Shown piece by piece: positions 28,452-38,878 of a stretch of DNA of 64,000 nucleotides (the stretch's first letter is position 1; every line of letters starts with the position of its first letter). The stretch is from Rhodanobacter sp. ANJX3 (GTDB taxonomy: Bacteria > Pseudomonadota > Gammaproteobacteria > Xanthomonadales > Rhodanobacteraceae): contig NZ_JACHCM010000002.1 in assembly GCF_014200755.1 (NCBI RefSeq), positions 124,001 through 188,000 on the forward strand, in the 5' to 3' direction. Position numbers and translations under genes: made by a program. A model generated the notes under the pieces. That model did no database searches, had not been told where the DNA came from, and saw only the letters and a list, made by a program, of their open reading frames with translations.

Positions 28452-30122
28452 TCAGTCGACGTGCTGTGCCACGGTGGACGCAGGTGCGACCATCAGCGCC
28501 TGCGCCGGCGCTTTAATCGAGGAGTCAGGTCGCGCCTGGGCGTACATTTCCCAGCTGATCTGCTTGAGCAGGGCGCGCGGGTCGTCGCCGTGCATATACA
28601 AATCCGCGTGCGTTTTCCCGGGCAGATAGCGAAAGTCGGTTTTGGCGTGCAGCCCGTCCAGCACCGCCTGCAGTCTGTGCACCGCGCCGTCCAGATAGTA
28701 CGTGTCGGCGGTACCGACCATCACGTGGATTTTGCCTTCGAGGTCGGGCTCGAGCTTTGGCCAGTCGGCCTGCAGCCGATGGGCAATGTCGTAGTGATCC
28801 CGCCAGTACGCGGCGACTGCCGGATCGACCGTGCCGGTGTCCCGATCGAACAGCAGGGCCGGCCGACCATCGTCGTTGCGCGGCGAAAACACCCATTCGT
28901 AAGACGACATCTGGCCACCGTACGCACCCAGCACGCGCTCCAGCCTGACCGAATCCTCGAAGGTCCCCTGCACTTTTCCGTTCAGCCGCTCCAGCGGCCA
29001 CAGCGTGCCGTCCGGCCGACGATAGACGTTGGCGTGCGGCGCGTACAAATTGACGCCTGAGAAATCATGAAAGTCCACCGGGTCCGGCGACGTCGACCAG
29101 GTACCGCCAAATAGTTTCGGGTAATTGATCTGCAGCCACAGCGTTGCCCAGCCGCCGGACGAGTGGCCGGTGAGAAACCGTCCTGATGCTTTCGCATCCA
29201 TGCGGTAATGCGATTCGAGCGCGGGAATCAGCTCGGTTGTCAGCGCCTTGCCCCACGGTCCGTTATTGACCGAGTCGGCAAATTCATGCGTGCCGGTGGG
29301 GCCGGACTCATCCAGAAAAACCCAGATCATCGGCGGCATCTGTCCCTTGACCATATCCAGATGTACGCCAACCAGGGTGTTGATCAGCCGCTCCTCGCTG
29401 CCGCCGAAGCCGTGGGTGTAATAGACCGTGGGAAAATGGGCGTTACCGCTGGTTTCATAACCCGGCGGCGTCAGCACCCAGCCGCGCATATGGATGGGCC
29501 GGCCCCAGAACGCGGATAGCACCGTGCTCACCCTATCGATCGGCTTGGTATGCGCACGCGCGTCCGGCGCGGCTGCCTGCAGATCGGGCGCCGACGTCAT
29601 CTGCCACGGGTACGGCTCGGACTGCACGCGCACCAGCCTGAGCGTCGAGGGCGTGATGGCGGGCAGATGCACGCTGATCACCGGGCTGACCAGATCGCCG
29701 GCGCTGCGTCCGCTGTAATTGTAGTTGTGATCCAGATCGAGCACGGCCTGCAAGAGGTATTCGCCCGGCGGCAGGCTCGAGAAGCTCCTGGGAAACGCCT
29801 GATTGTCCGTGTCGATGGTGACGCTTTGCCGCGGCGCCAGCCGGCTCACTTCACGCGACGCCACCGCCGTGCGCATGGGGTAGAGCGGATCGGCGTCGAC
29901 GCTTTCGACCTTGCCATTTTTGGCTGCCTTGCGCGCCGCCGTGGCTTCGGTAGCGAACAACAGCAACCGGCCGGACACCGGCTGCGTCGCCGCCCCGTCC
30001 AGTTCCACCTTGAAGATCGGCGGGGTCACCCCGGCATGCCAGCGCAGCGCCAGGGCCGACGCGAGCATGGCCAGTACGACCACCAGGGACAACGTCAGAG
30101 CGATCCATACCGACTTGCGCAT
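28452..30122 (-). CDS. Exported alpha/beta-hydrolase (putative esterase), paralogue A
   Basis: The start was set at MRKSVWIALTL, giving 556 residues with an N-terminal membrane anchor (ALTLSLVVVLAMLASALAL). An N-terminal beta-rich region (VSGRLLLFATEA to LLQAVLDLDHNYNYSG) precedes an esterase domain. That domain has PTVYYTHGFGGSEE, PPMIWVFLDESGPTGTHEFA and the nucleophile elbow GHSSGGWATLW. A late His in GKTHADLYMHGDD probably completes the triad. The next gene upstream is a close paralogue with the same motifs throughout. The substrate is unknown; the location is periplasmic or membrane-bound. Confidence 0.85.
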   Translation of the reverse strand: MRKSVWIALTLSLVVVLAMLASALALRWHAGVTPPIFKVELDGAATQPVSGRLLLFATEATAARKAAKNGKVESVDADPLYPMRTAVASREVSRLAPRQSVTIDTDNQAFPRSFSSLPPGEYLLQAVLDLDHNYNYSGRSAGDLVSPVISVHLPAITPSTLRLVRVQSEPYPWQMTSAPDLQAAAPDARAHTKPIDRVSTVLSAFWGRPIHMRGWVLTPPGYETSGNAHFPTVYYTHGFGGSEERLINTLVGVHLDMVKGQMPPMIWVFLDESGPTGTHEFADSVNNGPWGKALTTELIPALESHYRMDAKASGRFLTGHSSGGWATLWLQINYPKLFGGTWSTSPDPVDFHDFSGVNLYAPHANVYRRPDGTLWPLERLNGKVQGTFEDSVRLERVLGAYGGQMSSYEWVFSPRNDDGRPALLFDRDTGTVDPAVAAYWRDHYDIAHRLQADWPKLEPDLEGKIHVMVGTADTYYLDGAVHRLQAVLDGLHAKTDFRYLPGKTHADLYMHGDDPRALLKQISWEMYAQARPDSSIKAPAQALMVAPASTVAQHVD

Positions 30123-30262
30123 GCCAAGCTTTTCCAATGATTTCCATCTACTCAACGCGGCATGTCGCACGTTGGGATACGAGAAACCTCAGGATAACGG
30201 GCGCCGAGTCATCTTCGCGTCAGCAGAGCCCTCGCGGGTCGGCGCATTTTGCGGCGGCAGTC

Positions 30263-31903
30263 TCAATGGGCCGGTGGCTTGAGCGGCGAGTCAGGCCGCG
30301 CCTGCGCATACATCTCCCAGCTGATCTGTTTCAGCAAGCCTTGTCGATCCTTGCCCTGTACGTACAGATCCATATGCGTGCGGTTGGGCAGGAAACGAAA
30401 ATCCGATCTGGCATGCAGCCCGTCCAGCGTCGCCTGCAGCTTGTGCGCGGCGCCGTCGAGATAGAACGTATCGGCCGTGCCGACGATCAGATGGATCTTA
30501 CCGTCCAGATCGGGTTTCAGCTGCGGCCAGTTGTGCTGCAGCCGCCAGCTGATGTCGTAGTGATCGCGCCAGTAGTCAACGACGGCGGGGTCGATATCGC
30601 CGGTGTCGCGATCGAACATCGGCAGCGGCAGGCCGTTCTTGCCGCGCGGCGAAAACACCCACTCGAACGAACCGAGCTGGCCGCCATAGGTGCCGAGCAC
30701 GCGCTCAAGCTTGGCGAACTGTTCGAACGTGCCCAGCACCTTGCCGTGATCGCGCACCAGCGGATAGGCCGAGCCGTCCGGCTTGCGATAGACGTTGGCA
30801 TGCGGCGCGTACAGATCGATGCCGGTGAAATCGTGGAAATCGCTCGGGTCGGGCGACGTCGACCACGTACCGCCGAAAATTTTCGGGTAGCGCGTCTGCA
30901 GCCACAGCGTGGCCCAGCCGCCGGAGGAGTGGCCGTTGAGGAAGCGCCCGCTCGGCTTGGCATCCATCCGGTACTGCGTTTCCAGCTGCGGAATCAGCTC
31001 GGTCGTGAGCGCCTGTCCCCACGGCCCGTTGTTGACCGAGTCGGCGAACTCGTGCGTGCCGGTGGGGCTGGACTCGTCGAGAAATACCCAGATCATCGGC
31101 GGCATCTCGCCCTGCTTCATCGCCGCATACACCGTCGTCAGAGGACCGGCAACGCGATCGTTGTTGCCGCCGAAGCCCTGCGTGTAATACACGGTGGGAT
31201 AGCGCTTGCCGGCCTTCGCATCGTAGCCCGGCGGCGTCAGCACCTGACCGCGCATGGTGATGGGGCGGCCCCAGAAGGCGCTCAGCGAGGGACTCACGAA
31301 CTGGATCGCCGTGGCGTGCTGGCGCGCCTCCGGCAACGCATCACGGGCGGCCGCAGGCGCAGACGCCGACAGCTTCCACGGATCGCGCGCCGGCAGCGCC
31401 TTGCTCAGCGCCAGCGTCGGGATGCTGGCAACCGGCAGATGCAGCTTCACCACGTTGCTGACCAGATCGCCCGCGCCGCGCCCGAGGTAGTTGTAACTAT
31501 GCTCGGTATCGAGCACCGCCTGCACGTAATAGTCGCCCGGCGGCAGCTGGGAAAAGCCGGCGGGGAAAGCCAGCTGGTCGGCGTCGATATCGTTGATCTG
31601 ACCGGGCGTCCAGCGGCTGATCTCGCGCGCGGCCACCGAGGTCTGCGTGGCGCTGAAGGGATTGGCGTCCACGTCATCGACGGTGCTGCTCTTGCCGTCG
31701 GATTCGGTCTTCGCGTCGGCCTCGGCCGCCTTGGCCTCGACGGCGAACAGCAGCAGCCTGCCGGAGGTCGGCGTGGCCGACGCCGAGCTGTCTAACTGCA
31801 CGTGGAAAAAGCGGTGCGCGGGGAGCGCGTCGGTCTGCGCATCGGCCGAACCGACAAGAAACGCGGACAGCAACACGGCAGCAGCAACATGGCGATAACG
31901 CAT
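30263..31903 (-). CDS. Exported alpha/beta-hydrolase (putative esterase), paralogue B
   Basis: The 546-residue protein has a cleavable signal (VAAAVLLSAFLVGSADAQ). The layout equals that of paralogue A: SGRLLLFAVEA, PPMIWVFLDESSPTGTHEFA, GHSSGGWATLW for the nucleophile Ser, TWSTSPDPSDFHDF, and NRTHMDLYVQG for the likely catalytic His. Both paralogues keep identical blocks such as FADSVNNGPWG and LLKQISWEMYAQARPDS, showing a tandem duplication. This copy is freely secreted, whereas paralogue A has an uncleaved anchor. It lies 70 bp after the beta-lactamase-like gene on the same strand. Confidence 0.87.
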   Translation of the reverse strand: MRYRHVAAAVLLSAFLVGSADAQTDALPAHRFFHVQLDSSASATPTSGRLLLFAVEAKAAEADAKTESDGKSSTVDDVDANPFSATQTSVAAREISRWTPGQINDIDADQLAFPAGFSQLPPGDYYVQAVLDTEHSYNYLGRGAGDLVSNVVKLHLPVASIPTLALSKALPARDPWKLSASAPAAARDALPEARQHATAIQFVSPSLSAFWGRPITMRGQVLTPPGYDAKAGKRYPTVYYTQGFGGNNDRVAGPLTTVYAAMKQGEMPPMIWVFLDESSPTGTHEFADSVNNGPWGQALTTELIPQLETQYRMDAKPSGRFLNGHSSGGWATLWLQTRYPKIFGGTWSTSPDPSDFHDFTGIDLYAPHANVYRKPDGSAYPLVRDHGKVLGTFEQFAKLERVLGTYGGQLGSFEWVFSPRGKNGLPLPMFDRDTGDIDPAVVDYWRDHYDISWRLQHNWPQLKPDLDGKIHLIVGTADTFYLDGAAHKLQATLDGLHARSDFRFLPNRTHMDLYVQGKDRQGLLKQISWEMYAQARPDSPLKPPAH

Positions 31904-31973
31904 GGATCATCTCCGAAAAAGAAGGACAGACAAGCGGAATTTCACTCGCCACCGCAGCGTGGCGTCCAGCGTC

Positions 31974-33668
31974 TTACTCGTTCGCCATAGCCGGCTTCAC
32001 CGGCGCCAGCCGCAGGTCCTGGAAGTCGAAACTGAAATCCGTCAGCGGCGAGATAGGCTCCATCCGCGCCTCGCGGATATGGCCGTCCATATCGAGGCTG
32101 AAGCTGATGAAGGCATCGGCATTCAGGTCGCGATCGTCCCAGCGCACGGTGAACGTGTCGTGCTGCCACGGCGACAAGGTACCGATCAGCTGAGCGGTCT
32201 TGCTGAAGCGCAAGCGCAGCTTGCCGCCTTCGTTGCTAATGATCACGTCGCCATACCAGGGGTCGCGATAGATGCCGGCATATTGCGCCAGCGGCAGCGA
32301 CGGCTTGCTGCTCTTGTCGCGCGCCTTTTCATGGGCGGCGAAGCTGCCGTCGGCCTTCGACTCGGCCTGCTTCACCGCCTTGTCGTAAACCGCTACCCAG
32401 TTCGTCTTCTGCGTCGGGTTGAGGTAGGCATCGAGCGCCCGGTAGGTCACCGCGTTGAACGCCGCGCCGGATTCCTGATTGGTCAGCACCACCACGCCCA
32501 GATGCAGCTCGGGCACCAGGGTGACGCGCGACACCATGCCCGGCCAGCCACCGGTATGCCAGACCAGCCGCTGATTGCGGTAATCGGACAGGAACCAGCT
32601 CTCGCCGTAGCCGTAGAAGTGCGGCGTCAGCGGCGCCAGCTCGGGGATCGGCGGTTTGTTGATGGTGATCGGCGTGAGCATCGACCACATCTGCTGCTGG
32701 CTGTCCTCGGAGAACAACCGCACCGGCTTGCCGTCTTTTCTCGAACCCGGCAACACGCCGCCGGCCAGCTGCACGTTCATCCACTTGGCCAGATCGTGCA
32801 CGCTGGCGTAGATGCCGCCCGCGCCCGGATCGTTCAACCAGGCCATCGGCGGCACCGGCTCCAGATTCTTGAAATTGGCCCGCGCGTGGCCGGTCGCCAC
32901 GTCCATCCCCGGCTTGAGATAGGTCTTGTCGATCAGCGACTCGTCCATGCCGACCGGCTGGAACAGGTGGGTGCGCACATAGTCGGCGTAGCTCTGGCCC
33001 GACGCCTGTTCGATCACCAGGGTGGCCACGGCGAACAGGATGTTGTCGTAGGCGTAACCGCTGCGAAAGCCGTTCTTGATCGGCACGTAGCGCAGGTGCT
33101 CGACGACCTCTTTCGTGGTGTAGGAGGTCGGCGGCCAGTACAGCAGATCGCCCGCGCCCAGACTCAGGCCGCTGCGATGCGCCAGCAGGTCGCGGATGCG
33201 CATCTCGTGCGTAACGTAGGGATCGGACATGCGGAACCACGGCAGGTGATCGATCACTCGATCGTCCATCTTCAGCTTGCCCTGTTCGGCCAGCTGCTGC
33301 AGCGCCGCGGCGGTGAACGCCTTGGTATTGGACGCGATGGCGAACAGCGTGTGCGCATCGACCTTGTCCGGCTTGCCAACCTCGCGCAGGCCGAAGCCCT
33401 GCTCCATCACCACCTTGCCGTCCTTGACGATGGCCACGGCGATGCCCGGCACGTCGAAGGTCTTGCGCGCGCTCTCGACGTAGGCGCCGAAATCCTGCAA
33501 CTGAGTCGGCAATGCCGCGGAGTCTTGAGTATTTGACGAGGCCGCTCCGGCGTCGGCGAGAGCCGGTGCGGGCGAGGTCTGCGCGCTGGCGGATCCAGCC
33601 AGCGCCAGCAGCACGAAAAGACTTACCGTCCCGAGAGAAAGCGATGGGCGGGAAAAGGTCTTTGGCAT
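31974..33668 (-). CDS. Serine hydrolase, class C beta-lactamase/PBP4* family
   Basis: The 564-residue protein has a signal peptide ending near SASAQ30. The catalytic motifs are Ser113-x-x-Lys116 (ASNTK), Tyr207-Asp-Asn209 (YDN) and WHTGGWPG. The C-terminal ~110 residues (LAQYAGIYRDPWYGDV onward) form a DUF3471 lipocalin-like domain, usual in esterase- or peptidase-type members rather than true beta-lactamases. It is first in a same-strand row with the two esterases, suggesting a shared extracytoplasmic degradation role. Confidence 0.9.
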   Translation of the reverse strand: MPKTFSRPSLSLGTVSLFVLLALAGSASAQTSPAPALADAGAASSNTQDSAALPTQLQDFGAYVESARKTFDVPGIAVAIVKDGKVVMEQGFGLREVGKPDKVDAHTLFAIASNTKAFTAAALQQLAEQGKLKMDDRVIDHLPWFRMSDPYVTHEMRIRDLLAHRSGLSLGAGDLLYWPPTSYTTKEVVEHLRYVPIKNGFRSGYAYDNILFAVATLVIEQASGQSYADYVRTHLFQPVGMDESLIDKTYLKPGMDVATGHARANFKNLEPVPPMAWLNDPGAGGIYASVHDLAKWMNVQLAGGVLPGSRKDGKPVRLFSEDSQQQMWSMLTPITINKPPIPELAPLTPHFYGYGESWFLSDYRNQRLVWHTGGWPGMVSRVTLVPELHLGVVVLTNQESGAAFNAVTYRALDAYLNPTQKTNWVAVYDKAVKQAESKADGSFAAHEKARDKSSKPSLPLAQYAGIYRDPWYGDVIISNEGGKLRLRFSKTAQLIGTLSPWQHDTFTVRWDDRDLNADAFISFSLDMDGHIREARMEPISPLTDFSFDFQDLRLAPVKPAMANE

Positions 33669-33819
33669 ATCGATTCCTTCAGGTCAATCGACCAACTATC
33701 GCGGCAAAGCAGGCGCGAAGCCAGCGCTGGAAGTCATGGTTCTTCACGCCACCCCCGACAGCGACCCGGCATCGTCTTAGCCGGTTACCATATTTCCTAC
33801 CCGTAGGACGTTGCCCCCG

Positions 33820-34668
33820 ATGCCATCGACCACCGACGATCTATTCGCCAGCCCGGCACCCGCTGCCGGGACCTCGCCGATTCGCGTCGGCATCGGCGGC
33901 TGGACGTTTGCACCCTGGCGCAAGAATTTTTATCCCGAGGGTCTCGTGCAGCGACGTGAGCTGGAATACGCCAGCCGGCAGCTGCGCGCCATCGAGATCA
34001 ACGGCACCTTCTACCGGGCGCAGACGCCAGCCGTCTACGCGAAGTGGGCCGCCGAGACGCCGGAGGACTTCGTGTTTTCGCTGAAGGCGCCCAAGACGGT
34101 AACCCAAGGTAGACGGCTGGCCGAGTCGACCGCCGCTGCGAAGCGTTTCATCAGCGGCGGCCTGGACGAATTCGGTGCACGGCTCGGACCGATCCTGTGG
34201 CAGCTGCCGCCCTCACGCACATTCGATCGCGACGATCTCGATGCCTTTCTCGACGCGCTGCCGCGCACATTGAACGGGCGCCCGTTGCGCCACGTGCTGG
34301 AAGTGCGGCACGAGAGCTTTCTGTGCGATACCTACCTGCAGCTGGCGCGCGCGCAGAACGTGGCCACGGTGTTCACCGACTCGACCACCTATCCGTCGAT
34401 GGCCGATATCACCGGCGATTTCGTCTACGCGCGGATGATGCGCAGCCACGCGGATATCGCCACGGGCTACTCGGCCAGCGCACTCGGCCAGTGGGCGAAA
34501 CGCGCGAGCGTCTGGGCACGTGGCGGCGATCCGGACGACCTTCCGCATGTGGGCCAGCCCACCGCCAAGGCAAAAGCGCGCGATGTGTTTGTGTTCTTTA
34601 TCAGCAGCGCCAAAGAGCGCAATCCCGCCGCCGCCATGGCGATGCAGGCGCGCGTCGACGCCGCTTGA
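33820..34668 (+). CDS. DUF72 family protein (YecE-like)
   Basis: The start was set at the ATG at 33820, giving 282 residues. The TIM-barrel-like DUF72 family is recognised from VGIGGWTFAPWRKNFYP, LRAIEINGTFYRAQ, FSLKAPKTVTQGRR, GPILWQLPPS and EVRHESF, with VYARMMRSH near the end. Biochemical function is unknown. It is divergent from the serine hydrolase and has no operon partner. Confidence 0.92.
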   Translation: MPSTTDDLFASPAPAAGTSPIRVGIGGWTFAPWRKNFYPEGLVQRRELEYASRQLRAIEINGTFYRAQTPAVYAKWAAETPEDFVFSLKAPKTVTQGRRLAESTAAAKRFISGGLDEFGARLGPILWQLPPSRTFDRDDLDAFLDALPRTLNGRPLRHVLEVRHESFLCDTYLQLARAQNVATVFTDSTTYPSMADITGDFVYARMMRSHADIATGYSASALGQWAKRASVWARGGDPDDLPHVGQPTAKAKARDVFVFFISSAKERNPAAAMAMQARVDAA

Positions 34669-34752
34669 TCCACGATAGCCGCGAGAGATTGTCGCTACGC
34701 GCACGGCCAACGGACTAAGCTTTCGGTCTATCAACCCTGCGTGTGAATTCCG

Positions 34753-35163
34753 ATGCGCCAACTCAAGCCACTGATCCTGCTTATCGCGCTAGCGGCTGCC
34801 GCGATCTTCTGGTCGGGACACGGGACATCGATCGGCGGAAGAACGAACGTTTTTCCCACAACCCGCAGCGCCAGCACCGATGCCGGCCTGCCCAGCTTTC
34901 TCCCGGCGGAAGCTAGCGCCACGCTGGACCGAATCGCCAGCGGCGGCCCTTTCACGCATCGGCAGGACGGCGTGGTGTTCGGCAACTACGAAAACCTGCT
35001 GCCGCAGGAGCCGCGCGGCTATTACCACGAGTACACGGTGGAAACACCCGGTGCGGACACGCGCGGCGCACGGCGCATCATCACCGGCGGTACGCCGCCG
35101 CAAATCTATTACTACACCGACGATCACTACCGCAGCTTTCGCGCGTTCAAGGTGGCCCAATGA
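34753..35163 (+). CDS. Secreted barnase-like guanyl-preferring ribonuclease
   Basis: The 136-residue protein has an N-terminal signal or anchor (LKPLILLIALAAAAIFWSG). The RNase fold shows DRIASGGPFTHRQDGVVFGN, the catalytic Glu93 in GYYHEYTVETPG, Arg107-Arg108 in RGARRII, and catalytic His125 in YYTDDHYRSF. These correspond to Glu73, Arg87 and His102 of barnase. The next gene is a barstar-like inhibitor overlapping by four bases, so the pair is an RNase with its cytoplasmic inhibitor. Whether it serves nutrition or competition is not shown. Confidence 0.92.
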   Translation: MRQLKPLILLIALAAAAIFWSGHGTSIGGRTNVFPTTRSASTDAGLPSFLPAEASATLDRIASGGPFTHRQDGVVFGNYENLLPQEPRGYYHEYTVETPGADTRGARRIITGGTPPQIYYYTDDHYRSFRAFKVAQ

Positions 35164-35612
35164 GCCTGTATCGCTCGTACGGCCCGCGCGAGATCGACCC
35201 GAACCTCACGCAGCCGACGCAGAGCGGAATCTACTTCGTGGGCAGCGACGACCTTGCGCGGCTGGCCAGAACCGCGGCGCGCGACGAGCTGCGCGTTTGC
35301 CATACCGACCTTTCCGGTTGCCACGGCAAGGCTGATTTACTGCGACGGCTGAGCGTGTCGCTCGAACTACCCGCCACGTTTGGCGACAACTGGGATGCGC
35401 TGGCCGACAGCCTGCGCGATCTGCGCTGGATGCCGGCCTGGGGCTATGTGCTGCTGTTCGACCACGCCGACGATTTGCGGCGCTCTGCGGCAGCGGACTT
35501 CGACATCCTGCTTGGTATTCTCGACGACGCCGCCACCTTTGCCAGTGACAACGACATGCCGTGGTTCGCGTTTCTCGCGTTGCCTGACGCGGCCACCGAA
35601 GCCGCGGGCTGA
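35160..35612 (+). CDS. Barstar-family ribonuclease inhibitor
   Basis: The ATG lies in an ATGA overlap with the RNase stop. In the 150-residue protein, the barstar core runs from VCHTDLSGCHGKADLLRRLS through LPATFGDNWDALADSLRDLRW, where the acidic and Trp residues match the barnase-binding helix region. The final helix is DFDILLGILDDAATF. The ~35-residue N-terminal extension is common in xanthomonad barstars. It protects the cell from the RNase before export. Confidence 0.92.
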   Translation: MSLYRSYGPREIDPNLTQPTQSGIYFVGSDDLARLARTAARDELRVCHTDLSGCHGKADLLRRLSVSLELPATFGDNWDALADSLRDLRWMPAWGYVLLFDHADDLRRSAAADFDILLGILDDAATFASDNDMPWFAFLALPDAATEAAG

Positions 35613-35688
35613 CGTTTCCCGCTCCAACACCTTATTCATCACTCCAAACATTCATCACCCACGCATTCATCACCTCAGCCGGAAAATC

Positions 35689-35913
35689 ATGCAAACCCAG
35701 GATTTCGAACTCGAAGGCGACTACGTCGAACTCAACATGCTGCTCAAACTCACCGGCATCTGCGACAGCGGCGGTGCCGGCAAGGCGATTGTGGCCAGCG
35801 GCGCCGTGCTGGTCGACGGCACGATGGAACTGCGCAAGACCTGCAAGATCCGTGCGGGTCAGGTCGTCACCATCGACGACATGGAAATCCACGTGCTGGC
35901 GGACGCCCGCTGA
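35689..35913 (+). CDS. S4-domain RNA-binding protein, YbcJ-like
   Basis: The start at MQTQDFELEG gives 74 residues, the length of YbcJ-type proteins. The S4 fold is visible in YVELNMLLKLTGICDSGGAGKAIV and VNG-like ASGAVLVDG, followed by CKIRAGQVVTIDD. It is likely an RNA-binding protein with a role near the ribosome, by family only. Three ATTCATCAC copies spaced 15-16 bases (35634-35673) lie just before its start. Confidence 0.9.
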   Translation: MQTQDFELEGDYVELNMLLKLTGICDSGGAGKAIVASGAVLVDGTMELRKTCKIRAGQVVTIDDMEIHVLADAR

Positions 35914-36121
35914 AGCGCGGCGACGATCGAGGCCGGAAGGGTAACCCGCGCCGGCCGGTGAGCGAATAACGTGTATCCGGGGCATCCGGATGCTGCAGGA
36001 ACGCCGGGCCAGAGCCGTAAGAAACGAAGGCCAGGCACCTTCCCGCTGCATCCGCTGCCGTCGTCACCACGTAACTGGATGCATCGCGACCTGCCGCATC
36101 CTTACCGCTAGCGAGGCCACC

Positions 36122-36835
36122 ATGAATCGTCGCACCCTGTTCAAAGCCCTGCCCCTGGCCGCCGCCCTGATGATGGCCGGCCTGAGCGCCTGCCAGTCCG
36201 CGTCTGCGGCCAGCGATGCCGGCGTTGTTCCCGCACCCACCATCGATGCCCCGAAAACCGCGGCGTCGAAAGACCAGATCGCCGTGCTGGCCGGCGGCTG
36301 CTTCTGGGGCATGCAGTCCGTGTTCGAGCACGTCAAAGGCGTGCAAAAGGTCGAGGCTGGCTACTCCGGCGGCGCGGCCAACACCGCGCACTACGACCAG
36401 GTGAGCGATGGCGATACCGGCCACGCCGAGTCGATCCGCGTGGAGTTCGATCCCAGCCAGATCAGCTACGGCCAGCTGCTGCAGGTGTATTTCTCGGTGC
36501 CGGTCGATCCGACCGAGCTGAACCGGCAGGGGCCGGACAGCGGCACGCAGTACCGCTCGGCAATCTTCTACAACAGCCCGGAGCAGCAGAAAATCGCCAG
36601 CAGCTATATCGCGCAACTGACCGCGGCCAAAACCTTCCACGGATCGATCGTGACGCAGGTGGTGCCGCTGAAGGCGTTCTATCCGGCCGAGGCCTACCAC
36701 CAGAATTATGCGCAGCTGCATCCGGACAATCCGTACATCGCCTACAACGATGCGCCGATGGTCTCGAAGCTGAAAAAGCTCTATCCGACGATCTACAAGG
36801 ACGAGCAACAGGTCGTCGAAGTTCAGCTGCACTGA
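36122..36835 (+). CDS. msrA: Peptide methionine (S)-S-oxide reductase, exported
   Basis: The 237-residue protein starts MNRRTLFKALPLAAALMMAG and has a lipobox-like LSAC (Cys24), so it is probably a lipoprotein or periplasmic. The MsrA domain has the catalytic Cys60 in AGGCFWGMQS, then GYSGGAANTAHYDQV, GHAESIRVEFDP, RQGPDSGTQYRS and AYHQNY. Exported MsrA repairs oxidised Met in envelope proteins. It stands alone between the S4 gene and a hairpin preceding the ABC exporter. Confidence 0.94.
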   Translation: MNRRTLFKALPLAAALMMAGLSACQSASAASDAGVVPAPTIDAPKTAASKDQIAVLAGGCFWGMQSVFEHVKGVQKVEAGYSGGAANTAHYDQVSDGDTGHAESIRVEFDPSQISYGQLLQVYFSVPVDPTELNRQGPDSGTQYRSAIFYNSPEQQKIASSYIAQLTAAKTFHGSIVTQVVPLKAFYPAEAYHQNYAQLHPDNPYIAYNDAPMVSKLKKLYPTIYKDEQQVVEVQLH

Positions 36836-36868
36836 GTCATTGGCAACGCGTCACGATAGGTTCGACTT

Positions 36869-36940
36869 GCGTGAGGCGTCACGATCCCCATCTCTGGACT
36901 TCTGCGCGCGCCGCGCGGCTGGCTGGAAGACTCTCCCCTC

Positions 36941-36954
<14 letters not shown>
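36869..36954. repeat. Perfect 16-bp inverted repeat around the ABC exporter start
   Basis: The left arm GCGTGAGGCGTCACGA (36869-36884) and the right arm TCGTGACGCCTCACGC (36939-36954) are exact complements, with 54 bases between them. The GTG taken as the exporter start (36941) lies inside the right arm. A partial third copy, GCGTCACGAT, occurs at 36849-36858. In mRNA the stem would bury the start codon. As DNA it could be a paired operator. Confidence 0.75.
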
Positions 36955-38791
<1,837 letters not shown>

Positions 38792-38878
38792 AAAACACCC
38801 CTGCAGCTTGACCCTGCCCGCCCCCGCGCCCCATGCTTCGCTGTCCGCTAGACGTCCCACCCCGGTTGAAACACACGC

